64,000 bases of DNA, from contig NZ_JAQTHX010000001.1 of the NCBI RefSeq assembly GCF_029433335.1, positions 372,001-436,000 on the forward strand, in the 5' to 3' direction. The notes under the pieces were generated by a model. It searched no databases, was not told the DNA's origin, and saw nothing but the letters and a program-made list of their open reading frames with translations. Position numbers and translations under genes: made by a program. This DNA is from Bifidobacterium sp. ESL0745 (GTDB lineage: Bacteria; Actinomycetota; Actinomycetes; Actinomycetales; Bifidobacteriaceae). Positions 43,795 to 52,356 of the stretch are shown here, one piece after another; the first letter of the stretch is position 1; every line of letters begins with the position of its first letter.

Positions 43795-45108
43795 GTGACC
43801 AATCTGTTATTGGCCGTCATTTATCTGGCGTTTATTTCGCTGGGTCTGCCCGATTCGTTGCTTGGCGCCGCATGGCCGAGCATGCGTCCGCAGATGGGCG
43901 TGCCGCTTTCCTGGGTCGGCGGCATCTCGATGATCATTTCGGCGGGCACCATCGTCTCGTCCCTGCTTTCCGACCGCATGACATTGCGTTTCGGCACCGG
44001 GAAATTGACCGCCGCTTCAGTGGGACTCACCGCGGTGGCACTTTTCGGCTTCTCCGTGGCTCCCAATTACTGGGTGCTTGCCCTGATCGCGATTCCCTAC
44101 GGCCTGGGGGCCGGTGGCGTGGACGCAGCACTCAACAACTATGTCGCCATCCACTATGCCAGCCGTCATATGAGCTGGCTGCACTGCATGTGGGGCATCG
44201 GCGCCTCCGTCGGCCCCTACATCATGGGCTTCGCACTTTCCAACGGGCAGGGTTGGCCGTGGGGTTATCGCTACATTTCCATCATCCAAGTCGTGCTCAC
44301 TGTGGTCATAGTGCTGTCTTTGCCGTTATGGAAGGAACGCAAGTTGACGGGCGCAGGCGCAGCCAAAACGGATGACGATACCGTCGTTGCCAATGTCGCC
44401 GGATCTTCTGATGCGACTAAGGGCGGCGCGGCAGCCACTGCGGAAGGCCAGGATAGCGGCATTGCCGACGCACAGGTTTCCACGGGCAAATCCGAACCGA
44501 CTCCCGCCAAGCCCAAGCCTTTAGGACTTCGCGGCGTTCTCGCCATCCACGGCGCCAAAGAGATACTGCTGATGTTTTTCTGTTATTCCGCTATAGAGAC
44601 CACCTCCGGGCTGTGGGCTTCGAGCTATATGGTCGACCACAATGGCCTGAGCAAAGTTGTCGCGGCATCCCTGGCCAGCCTCTTCTATCTCGGCATCACC
44701 ATAGGACGTGGGTTGAGCGGGTTCCTGACGATTCGCTTCGACGACCCGACGATGATTCGCATCGGCCAGTCCGTGCTGTTGCTCGGCATTGTCGTCATGG
44801 TGCTGCCATTGCCCGGCTATGTCACCACTGTAGTGGGATTGGTGCTCATCGGACTGGGTTGCGCGCCGATTTATCCTTGTGTCATCCATTCCACCCCCGA
44901 TTATTTCGGTGTTGAGCGTTCGCAGGCGATTGTCGGGGTGCAGATGGCCTGTGCCTACACTGGTTCCATGCTGATGCCGCCATTGTTCGGGCTGATTGCC
45001 CAGCATATTTCCATCGTGCTTTACCCATGGTATTTGCTGGTGTTTCTGGTTGTCATGATTGTCATGCATGAAACATTGCGTCACAAGGTGCGTCAGGCGA
45101 GGGTATGA
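43795..45108 (+). CDS. MFS transporter, sugar permease-like
   Basis: A 437-residue major facilitator with 12 predicted helices. The first half includes LISxGLPDSLLGAAWPSM-like helix 1, the DRMTLRFGTGKL loop between helices 2 and 3 and the GVDAALNNYVA helix. The central cytoplasmic loop (~185-245) is Ala/Asp/Thr-rich and long. The arrangement resembles fucose/galactose permease-type MFS proteins, whose substrate is usually a monosaccharide, but the substrate cannot be fixed. The start is GTG 43795 with an AAAGGAG site. It stands alone; upstream is a perfect palindrome that could be an operator. Confidence 0.82.
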   Translation: MTNLLLAVIYLAFISLGLPDSLLGAAWPSMRPQMGVPLSWVGGISMIISAGTIVSSLLSDRMTLRFGTGKLTAASVGLTAVALFGFSVAPNYWVLALIAIPYGLGAGGVDAALNNYVAIHYASRHMSWLHCMWGIGASVGPYIMGFALSNGQGWPWGYRYISIIQVVLTVVIVLSLPLWKERKLTGAGAAKTDDDTVVANVAGSSDATKGGAAATAEGQDSGIADAQVSTGKSEPTPAKPKPLGLRGVLAIHGAKEILLMFFCYSAIETTSGLWASSYMVDHNGLSKVVAASLASLFYLGITIGRGLSGFLTIRFDDPTMIRIGQSVLLLGIVVMVLPLPGYVTTVVGLVLIGLGCAPIYPCVIHSTPDYFGVERSQAIVGVQMACAYTGSMLMPPLFGLIAQHISIVLYPWYLLVFLVVMIVMHETLRHKVRQARV

Positions 45109-45111
45109 CGG

Positions 45112-45155
45112 TTGTGCAACGTCTTGAGGCGTTGCGATAATCGAACATATGTACG
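45112..45155 (+). promoter_or_regulatory. Promoter and LexA-type box over the lhr start
   Basis: TTGTGC (45112-45117) and GATAAT (45136-45141), 18-base spacer, put the transcription start at about the A of the ATG at 45149. CGAACATATGTACG (45142-45155), one mismatch from a perfect LexA dyad, covers the start codon. Confidence 0.6.
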
Positions 45156-48100
45156 AATGTCTGGATTTGTTCTCGTCGCCCACCGCGGCGTGGTTCAGTC
45201 ATGCGTTCTCCGCCCCCACGGATGCCCAGCAGGAGGCCTGGCCGCATATCAAGTCCGGGGAAAACGTCTTGGTGGTCGCGCCCACCGGTTCCGGCAAGAC
45301 CTTGGCCGCGTTTCTTTCCGCCATCGACGGGTTGATCGGGGAGCCATCGACTCAACGTGATGAATCTACGGCTAAATCGAAAAAAGTCGGCAAGGCAGAC
45401 AAATCTCATAAACTCGGTGTCAAGGTGCTCTATATTTCGCCGTTGAAGGCGCTGGGAGCCGACGTCGAACGCAACCTGAGGGTTCCGCTGGAAGGTATAG
45501 CGGCCGAGTGCGTTACGCAAGGTTTGAGGCCGCCAGATATCGACGTGGCAATTCGTTCCGGGGACACCACAGCCAAGGAACGTCGCCGCATCGCCGCGCA
45601 TCCGCCGGACATTTTGATTACCACTCCCGAGTCGCTGTATCTGCTCCTGACATCGAAAGCCCGACGCATCCTCAAAGGCGTCGAAACCGTAATCGTCGAC
45701 GAGGTTCATGCGCTCGCCGCCACCAAACGCGGGGCGCATCTGGCATTGAGTCTGGAACGGCTTGATTTGCTCACCGGCCGAAAGGTACAGCGTATCGGGC
45801 TTTCGGCCACGGTCAATCCGCCCAAGGAAGCGGCGTTCTTCCTGGGTGGTGACCAGCCGGTCACCATTGTCGACGCCACCGATCCGGTGCACATGGACTT
45901 GAAAATCGTGGAGCCCGTCGCGGACATGGGTGCGCTGGGCACGGCGTCCGATGACGAAGGTGGTTTCCATATTGGTGGAACCGGCGCGGGAAAAGGGAAA
46001 CCGGGACGCAACGCCGAACGCCACGATTCCCGCCATATCAGCGGCGTCAGTCCCGTCATGCGCGCCTTGGCCGAGGCCCGTAAAAATTCGGCAAGTGGTG
46101 ATTCGAGGACGCAACTAGGCCAACATCACGATGCGGGAACGTATGCCGAGGTTTCCGGCAATTTCGGTAGATTCGACCAGAGCGTGAATTCGAAGCCTGT
46201 TTCAGGTCTGGGCCTCGATACGTCAAATGCTGAAGATCCGGAGAGATTGGGACAATTCGAGACGTTGAAACCCGTTTCAGGGTCGGGATCTGCTGCTTTG
46301 GATAGTGGCACCAGAATCGGTAATACCGATACGCTATCGTCCAGGCACGGCGACTATTCCTCATCCACTTCCTCCGCCTCGCACTCCATCTGGCCGGCGG
46401 TCGAACGCAGCATTCTCGACGAGATTTTGAGCCATCACAGCACGCTGGTGTTCGTCAATTCACGCGGACTGGCCGAAAGATTGACCGCTCGTATCAACGA
46501 CCTGTACGCCGAAACCGAATGTGGTGTCGAAGTTAATAACCGTTCCTATGGCGACGGCAAACATTACGATTCCGTCGTCGGTTCCTCCACGTCCCTGGTC
46601 GGCTCGCATCCGAAAAACGAGACTATCGCCATGGCCCACCACGGGTCCGTCTCCAAGGAACGGCGCAAGGTCATCGAGGACGACCTGAAACACGGCCGTC
46701 TGCGCTGCGTGGTCGCCACCAGCAGCCTCGAGCTCGGAATCGATATGGGTTCGGTCGACATGGTCATCCAGGTCGCGCCTCCGTTGTCCGTTTCGTCCGG
46801 CCTGCAACGCGTCGGCAGGGCCGACCATCGCGTCGGCGGTATCTCGCATGCGCTGTTCTATCCGCTGACCCGTCAGGAACTGATTACCTCCACTGCGACC
46901 GTGGAAAGCATGAGACGCAGCGAAATTGAGCCTTTGGCCGTTCGCCATAACCCGCTGGATATTCTCGCCCAGCAGACGGTCGCCGCGGTGGCGATGGACG
47001 ACCTCAAAACCGATGATTGGTATGCGGCCGTGCGTCGCACCGCGCCGTTCGCCACGCTTTCGCGAGACATGTTCGACAACGTCATCGGCATGCTTACCGG
47101 TGCCTACAATTCTGAGGAATTCTCGGCTTTCCGTCCACCGCTGCAACTCAATACCGAGCAAGGTATCATCTCCGCCCGTCCCGGAGCACAGCGTTTGGCC
47201 GTCACCAGCGGCGGCACCATTCCCGACCGCGGCACCTACACCGTCGTCCTGCCCGAAGCCGATGCCGGTTCAGGCCGAAAGAAAGTGGGGGAGCTGGACG
47301 AGGAGATGGTCTACGAGTCCCGCGTCGGCGATGTCATCACGCTTGGCACTTCGACGTGGCAGATTGACGAGATCACCAACGATCGCGTGGTGGTCACCCC
47401 GGCTCCTGGCCGTACTGCGCGGCTGCCGTTCTGGCACGGGGAAGGGCCCGGACGCGATGCGGGATTCGGAGCGTTGCTGGGTGCGTTCGTTCGTGAGATC
47501 AGCAACGGCCTGATACCGGCTTCAATTCCGGCTGTGGTTATATCACAATCCGATAATAACAATGCCGAGCCATTTTCTACTGATGTTTCGTCAGATGTCG
47601 CTAGCTCGCCGGATTCCCACGATTCAAAGCGTGCTGACAAAGCTCACTGGAACGGCACTGCTGGTCCGCATTTCGATGCTGTTATTGAAAAGCGCTTGCG
47701 CGACAACGGTTTGGACGGCAACGGACGCAGTAATTTGGCGCGATTGCTTGCCGAACAGAAGGCTGCTACAGGCGCATTGCCCACCGACAAGACCATCGTC
47801 ATCGAACGCTGTCAGGACGAGGAAGGCGACTGGAGAATCATTCTGCATTCCCCGTATGGCCGGCGTGTCCACGAACCGTGGGCGCTCGCCGTCACTAACC
47901 GGCTCAAGCGCAAGTACGGTTTCGACGGTCAGACGTATGCCACCGACGACGGTATCGTGGTGCGCCTTCCCGAACAGGACAGTCACGTGAGTGCCGCCGA
48001 ACTTTTCCAGTTCGATGCCGACGAATTGTTGCGGGATGTGGAGGAGGAGATCGGCGACTCGGTGCTCTTCGCCACCAGGTTCCGCGAATGCGCGGCGCGC

Positions 48101-50680
48101 TCGCTCTACATGCCGAGAATGAATCCCGGCAAGCGCGTGCCGTTGTGGCAGCAGCGTCTGCGGGCTTCGGAACTCTTGGCTGCGGCCAAGACCCAGCATA
48201 ATTTCCCGCTGGTCTTGGAAACCGCTCGCGAATGTCTGCAGGATGTCTACGATCTGCCCGCGTTGAAGCGGCTCATGACCGATATCGATGATGGCACAAT
48301 CGATGTCAAAGATGTCGAGACGCAAAGTTCGTCACCGTTCGCGCAAAACCTGCTTTTTGGCTTCGTAGGCTCGGTGATGTACGAATATGATTCGCCGCAG
48401 GCCGAGCGTCGCGCCTCGCTTCTGGCAATGGATCCGGAAGTCCTGGAAGAGCTTCTTGGCAGTGGCCATATCGCCGATGTGCTTGATCCGAAGGCCATCA
48501 AGCAGGTCGAGGAAGAGCTGAGCCATCGGCAGTTCTGGAATGAGCTGGAGCCTGATGACGTCAGCGGCAGAATGGTGCGATTCGCCAAAACGCATGGGCC
48601 GTTCACAGCGGATCAGGCCGTGAAGGAACTCGGCTTGGACGCCGCCACCGTGGTGCATGAGCTCGATGACTTGAAAGCCCGCGGCGTGCTGATGACCGGC
48701 GAGTTCATCAAGAATCTGCCCAGCCCGCAATACCTCCACCGCGAAGTGTTCCGTCGCATCCGTTCGCGCTCGCAGACGCTGACGCGCAAATCCCTGAAAC
48801 CTGTAAGTTCCGAAACATATCAGTCATGGTTGATGGTGCGGCAGGGAATCGGCGCGAAAGCCAGCAGCAGTGCTTTTTCGCATGCACCGGGCGATCGTCG
48901 CTATCTAGCTGGTGATGATGATTCGATGGAAAATGATTCAATCGGAGAAGTTTCAGAAGGTTCTCGAGTTACTTGGCCACGATTTGTCGGAGCGGATGGT
49001 CTGTTGCGTGTCATCGAGCAGTTGGAAGGCATGCCGTTACCGGCCGCGATGTGGGAATCGTCGGTATTCCCGGCCCGAGTGCCGGATTTCACCCCATCGT
49101 TGCTTGACGAACTGCTTTCGTCTGGCGAGGTCGTTTGGGTGGGTTCCAAAGATGCCGCTTCTGATAGCGAAAATCTGAGCGCATCGTTGAAACCGGGCAA
49201 AATAGCGTTCTGTCTTTCGGATTCGCCATTGCTCGCAGGTGTCGGCGATCCTGATTCAGTCTCTGAGCAATCAGGTTCGCAGACAATTGCACAGTCGGTG
49301 GCGGCGGGAATGGATGATGAACGGAGTGGCAATAGCCAACTGGCAGAAAATCGATATCCGGAAATTCCTGCGACTGGTGTTCAATCTGGTAATCGACCCG
49401 CTCAATTCAGTACATTTGCGAAAAGAGAAGACGGTTCGGCCGAAAATGGCATGATGTCGCTGCTGTCTCTGGGTGGTTTCTATCGTGGCGAGCAGCTTGA
49501 GGAGCGTTGGCGTGCCAATGGAGGCTCGAAACCGCAAGAGGTCGTGGATCCGTTGACCGGCGAGGTCCGTATGTCTTCGCTCGGCGATTCGGGCTTCGAA
49601 CGGGAACTTTGGTCGTTGGTGTGGCAGGGCAAGGTGACCAATTCGTCGTTCACGCCGGTTCGCGCCCTGCTGCAGAACGGGAATAGTGCACGATCCGCCA
49701 GTCGTTCGTATACAAGAACATCGTTGAGCCGTCATCGTCTTTATGGTCGCGCGCGAGTCGAACGTCGGCCGCAATTGCCGGGGACATTGGCTGGCCTGTG
49801 GTCGGCGGTCCGGAAGTCTCAGGGCGTGCTGCCGGAACAACGTGCCATCGCGCAGGTCGAAACGCTTATCGACCGCTATGGTGTTATCGCGCCTCCATTG
49901 ATGGATATGGATCCCGAACCTTTAAGTTTTTCTGATATCTATCCGGTTTTGAAACAGATGGAAGCCACCGGCACGTTGGTTCGTGGCATATTTGTGAAAG
50001 GCTTGTCGGCGGTCCAATTCGCCGAACGTACCACCATCGACCGATTGCGTCAGTGGCGAGTGCAGAACGCCTCGCTGGCGGTGGCGTTGGATGCCGCGGA
50101 TCCATCCAGTCTTGCCGGTGGTGCCGTCGCATGGCCGTCATTAAACACGCCCGACGGTTTAGCTGGTATCGCCCAAAACGGCAGCGCCGAAACCGATCAG
50201 GAGAACGATTCGACTGCTGTCAAATCTGCCGACATTGACACTGCTGAAGCGATGAGAAATTCACCAGAAAACGAAGGGAAACGCGATTTAGGCAAGGCGT
50301 CGGTTTCGTCGAACGATAGTCTGCTCGCCGATACCAGTGTCGGGACCATGCATAAGCGCAGAAAACCCGTGCAACCCATGCGCAAGGTCGGTTCCCTCGT
50401 CATCTTCATCGAGGGCAAGCCGATACTCTACGCCATTCCTTCCAGCCATCATCTGCTATGTTTTAAGGCCACTGATTTCGAGCTGCAACGAGCCGTCACC
50501 CAGCTAGCCGACACCTTGCACTCGCAGTACGAGTCAGGCCGGCGAACCGGAAACAAACGTGGCAGTGTCACCTTCCGCGATGTCAATGGCGAACCGTTAA
50601 CCGCTTTGAATCACTACACGCAGCTATTGCGCACCGCCGGCTTCACCCCGTCCCCGCAGGGAATGAAGCTCTATCGGTAA
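45149..50680 (+). CDS. lhr: Lhr-type ATP-dependent helicase, very long
   Basis: An 1843-residue superfamily 2 helicase of the Lhr family, implicated in DNA repair. Walker A VAPTGSGKTLAAFL is at ~residue 43, the DEVH box in VDEVHALAATKRGAHLALSLERL at ~183. The second RecA lobe has HHGSVSKERRKVIEDDL, SSLELGIDMGSVD and QRVGRADHRVGG. The C-terminal half holds the winged-helix and Lhr-specific domains, ending in PQGMKLYR. Typical Lhr proteins are ~1500-1600 residues; the excess comes from Ser/Asp-rich linkers at ~267-410, ~790-845, ~1370-1430 and ~1680-1735. There is no ribosome site; the promoter suggests a leaderless, possibly SOS-controlled mRNA. Confidence 0.9.
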   Translation: MYECLDLFSSPTAAWFSHAFSAPTDAQQEAWPHIKSGENVLVVAPTGSGKTLAAFLSAIDGLIGEPSTQRDESTAKSKKVGKADKSHKLGVKVLYISPLKALGADVERNLRVPLEGIAAECVTQGLRPPDIDVAIRSGDTTAKERRRIAAHPPDILITTPESLYLLLTSKARRILKGVETVIVDEVHALAATKRGAHLALSLERLDLLTGRKVQRIGLSATVNPPKEAAFFLGGDQPVTIVDATDPVHMDLKIVEPVADMGALGTASDDEGGFHIGGTGAGKGKPGRNAERHDSRHISGVSPVMRALAEARKNSASGDSRTQLGQHHDAGTYAEVSGNFGRFDQSVNSKPVSGLGLDTSNAEDPERLGQFETLKPVSGSGSAALDSGTRIGNTDTLSSRHGDYSSSTSSASHSIWPAVERSILDEILSHHSTLVFVNSRGLAERLTARINDLYAETECGVEVNNRSYGDGKHYDSVVGSSTSLVGSHPKNETIAMAHHGSVSKERRKVIEDDLKHGRLRCVVATSSLELGIDMGSVDMVIQVAPPLSVSSGLQRVGRADHRVGGISHALFYPLTRQELITSTATVESMRRSEIEPLAVRHNPLDILAQQTVAAVAMDDLKTDDWYAAVRRTAPFATLSRDMFDNVIGMLTGAYNSEEFSAFRPPLQLNTEQGIISARPGAQRLAVTSGGTIPDRGTYTVVLPEADAGSGRKKVGELDEEMVYESRVGDVITLGTSTWQIDEITNDRVVVTPAPGRTARLPFWHGEGPGRDAGFGALLGAFVREISNGLIPASIPAVVISQSDNNNAEPFSTDVSSDVASSPDSHDSKRADKAHWNGTAGPHFDAVIEKRLRDNGLDGNGRSNLARLLAEQKAATGALPTDKTIVIERCQDEEGDWRIILHSPYGRRVHEPWALAVTNRLKRKYGFDGQTYATDDGIVVRLPEQDSHVSAAELFQFDADELLRDVEEEIGDSVLFATRFRECAARSLYMPRMNPGKRVPLWQQRLRASELLAAAKTQHNFPLVLETARECLQDVYDLPALKRLMTDIDDGTIDVKDVETQSSSPFAQNLLFGFVGSVMYEYDSPQAERRASLLAMDPEVLEELLGSGHIADVLDPKAIKQVEEELSHRQFWNELEPDDVSGRMVRFAKTHGPFTADQAVKELGLDAATVVHELDDLKARGVLMTGEFIKNLPSPQYLHREVFRRIRSRSQTLTRKSLKPVSSETYQSWLMVRQGIGAKASSSAFSHAPGDRRYLAGDDDSMENDSIGEVSEGSRVTWPRFVGADGLLRVIEQLEGMPLPAAMWESSVFPARVPDFTPSLLDELLSSGEVVWVGSKDAASDSENLSASLKPGKIAFCLSDSPLLAGVGDPDSVSEQSGSQTIAQSVAAGMDDERSGNSQLAENRYPEIPATGVQSGNRPAQFSTFAKREDGSAENGMMSLLSLGGFYRGEQLEERWRANGGSKPQEVVDPLTGEVRMSSLGDSGFERELWSLVWQGKVTNSSFTPVRALLQNGNSARSASRSYTRTSLSRHRLYGRARVERRPQLPGTLAGLWSAVRKSQGVLPEQRAIAQVETLIDRYGVIAPPLMDMDPEPLSFSDIYPVLKQMEATGTLVRGIFVKGLSAVQFAERTTIDRLRQWRVQNASLAVALDAADPSSLAGGAVAWPSLNTPDGLAGIAQNGSAETDQENDSTAVKSADIDTAEAMRNSPENEGKRDLGKASVSSNDSLLADTSVGTMHKRRKPVQPMRKVGSLVIFIEGKPILYAIPSSHHLLCFKATDFELQRAVTQLADTLHSQYESGRRTGNKRGSVTFRDVNGEPLTALNHYTQLLRTAGFTPSPQGMKLYR

Positions 50681-50745
50681 TCATAAATGGATAACGACAG
50701 GCAAGATAAAATAGGCAGAATTGAATATTTATTGAGTCTGTGATA

Positions 50746-50758
50746 ATGTCATTGACAT
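50746..50758. promoter_or_regulatory. ATGTCATTGACAT dyad before a small ORF
   Basis: ATGTCA-T-TGACAT is a perfect 6-bp dyad overlapping a TTGACA -35-like hexamer (50752-50757). No clear -10 box is seen at 17 bases, so this is an operator candidate only. Confidence 0.35.
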
Positions 50759-50822
50759 CATTCTGGTACATGCAACTGGTGGTGTATGTACTGTAAACGG
50801 CACCGTAATACTATTGAAGAAG

Positions 50823-51056
50823 ATGGTTAAGGTGTCGGTAATTCTGCCTTCTATCAAAATCATGTCCTGTTTGGGCAAGTTAACTAATGCTGCTGCAAGC
50901 AATCCTCGTTTGGAAGTATTGGCAAAGAATCCAGACATTGGAACTTACCGCTTGCGAGTAGAAAATTCATTTGCATGTGGCCCCAATGTCGCTCTGGCGC
51001 ACAATAGGGTAATTTCGGTTGCCCAAACAGTCGGGGTTGATACTGATGACGAGTGA
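50823..51056 (+). CDS. Small hypothetical ORF overlapping an MFS gene
   Basis: A 77-residue ORF of no family I recognise. It begins MVKVSVILPSIKIMSCLGKL, a mildly hydrophobic head with one Cys, continues through VENSFACGPNVALAHN and ends in an acidic VDTDDE. Codon choice is A/T-richer at third positions than the neighbours, so it is either acquired or not translated. It ends 11 bases into the start of the next MFS gene (ATG 51046, stop at 51056), an arrangement typical of translational coupling, and the MFS ribosome site (GGGG) lies inside it. It could be a small peptide or regulator linked to the transporter, or a chance frame. Confidence 0.4.
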   Translation: MVKVSVILPSIKIMSCLGKLTNAAASNPRLEVLAKNPDIGTYRLRVENSFACGPNVALAHNRVISVAQTVGVDTDDE

Positions 51057-52230
51057 GGATCGCGGTTATTCGCTGCTGCTTGTCGTCGTGGTCACCGGAA
51101 TGACGACCTATATGCTTTATCCATTGCTGACCGTCCAGTTGTTGAAACAGGGATTCGATGCCGCCAATGCCGGCCTTATCCTTGGTGTGCTGTCCGGGGT
51201 CGGCCCGTTGTGTTCGTCGGCCTGCGGACAGGTCATGTCGAGAACCGGTGCAAAGCCCATAGCGGTCGCCGGTCTTGCATTGCGTGCCTGCGGGTTGGCC
51301 GTGTTCGCCACCGACGCCACGTTGCCTGTTTATCTGGTATGTTCCGCGGCGGCATCGTTGGGAAGCAGTAGTGCCAGTCTGGCGGTCAAGACGGAACTGA
51401 TGCGCCGCGCCACATCGCGTAGGATGGTGACCTTGCGGTCGATGGCCGTGAACTCTGGCGCATTGGTGGGCCCAGCGGTCGGCGCGGGTCTCTTTGCGCT
51501 GTTGGGATTCAGACGTCTGGTACTGATATCGATTGCACTGTATGCCGTTCTTGCACTGCTGATGACCTTGCTGAGATTCAGTCCGCCGGAGGAGGAATCG
51601 CGTACGGCATCCAAGGGTTCAACAGTTGCGCAAGACCTGCGTGAGCAGGGCCGGAAGCTGTTCGGCCGCGATAGTGCCTTCCCGATTCTGCTGGTGTTGA
51701 CTTTTATCTACTGGACCGTCTATGCGCAGTGGTCGCTGGTAGTGCCCATCGGTTCCTACGCGGGGTTCCATACGCAGACCGCCTCCAATGCGGTGTATAT
51801 GGGCAATGCGGTCTTCATCCTTCTTTTGCAATATCCCTTGCTTGTCCATGCGCTCGGCAAAGTCAAGGACACGACGATTCTGTTTTTGGGATTCGCTAGC
51901 TTTGTGTGTGCATTCGGTGTCCTGCTGGTTCCGATCGGTGCGTTGCAGGTCGTGGTTTTCGCCTTGTCGTTCAGCCTTTCGGAGCTGTTGATCAGTCCGA
52001 CACTTGACCTGTTGACGGGGAAGATCCGTGCGGCGAGTTCTATGTTGGGGCGTGCATATGGATGGACCGGCACTTTTTCCGGCATCGCGTCGTTGGTGGG
52101 TTCATGGGTTGGTGGATGGCTTATCAAGGTGTGTCACGGGATTTTCGGAGTGCCGCTTCTCTGCCTGCCTCTCGTGGCCTGTTCGTTGTTGCTGATTGTG
52201 TTGTTCAAAAAGAAGGAGCCTTCATTATGA
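51046..52230 (+). CDS. MFS transporter, probable efflux type
   Basis: A 394-residue major facilitator with 12 predicted helices. The first helices (YSLLLVVVVTGMTTYMLYPLLTVQLL) resemble drug-efflux and unknown-substrate MFS proteins. Between helices 2 and 3 the GQVMSRTGAKPIAVAGL loop holds the family's motif A position. The central loop has a charged stretch SPPEEESRTASKG. The start is ATG 51046 (MTSEDRGYS), inside the last codons of the small ORF. It converges on parC with a bidirectional terminator between. The substrate is unknown. Confidence 0.8.
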   Translation: MTSEDRGYSLLLVVVVTGMTTYMLYPLLTVQLLKQGFDAANAGLILGVLSGVGPLCSSACGQVMSRTGAKPIAVAGLALRACGLAVFATDATLPVYLVCSAAASLGSSSASLAVKTELMRRATSRRMVTLRSMAVNSGALVGPAVGAGLFALLGFRRLVLISIALYAVLALLMTLLRFSPPEEESRTASKGSTVAQDLREQGRKLFGRDSAFPILLVLTFIYWTVYAQWSLVVPIGSYAGFHTQTASNAVYMGNAVFILLLQYPLLVHALGKVKDTTILFLGFASFVCAFGVLLVPIGALQVVVFALSFSLSELLISPTLDLLTGKIRAASSMLGRAYGWTGTFSGIASLVGSWVGGWLIKVCHGIFGVPLLCLPLVACSLLLIVLFKKKEPSL

Positions 52231-52296
52231 GGATTTTCCCTGTTCGAATATAAGTGTAATGCAATAGTTGTATGACGTAAGTGCTTAGATAAAACA

Positions 52297-52339
52297 ATAT
52301 GACCGCAATCTGAATGTGGATTACAGATTGCGGCCATAT
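52297..52339. terminator. Bidirectional terminator between MFS and parC genes
   Basis: ATATGACCGCAATCTG (52297-52312) pairs with CAGATTGCGGCCATAT (52324-52339), one mismatch, with A-rich and T-rich flanks on the two sides. Confidence 0.82.
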
Positions 52340-52356
52340 GAATAATTAGTCCATCT

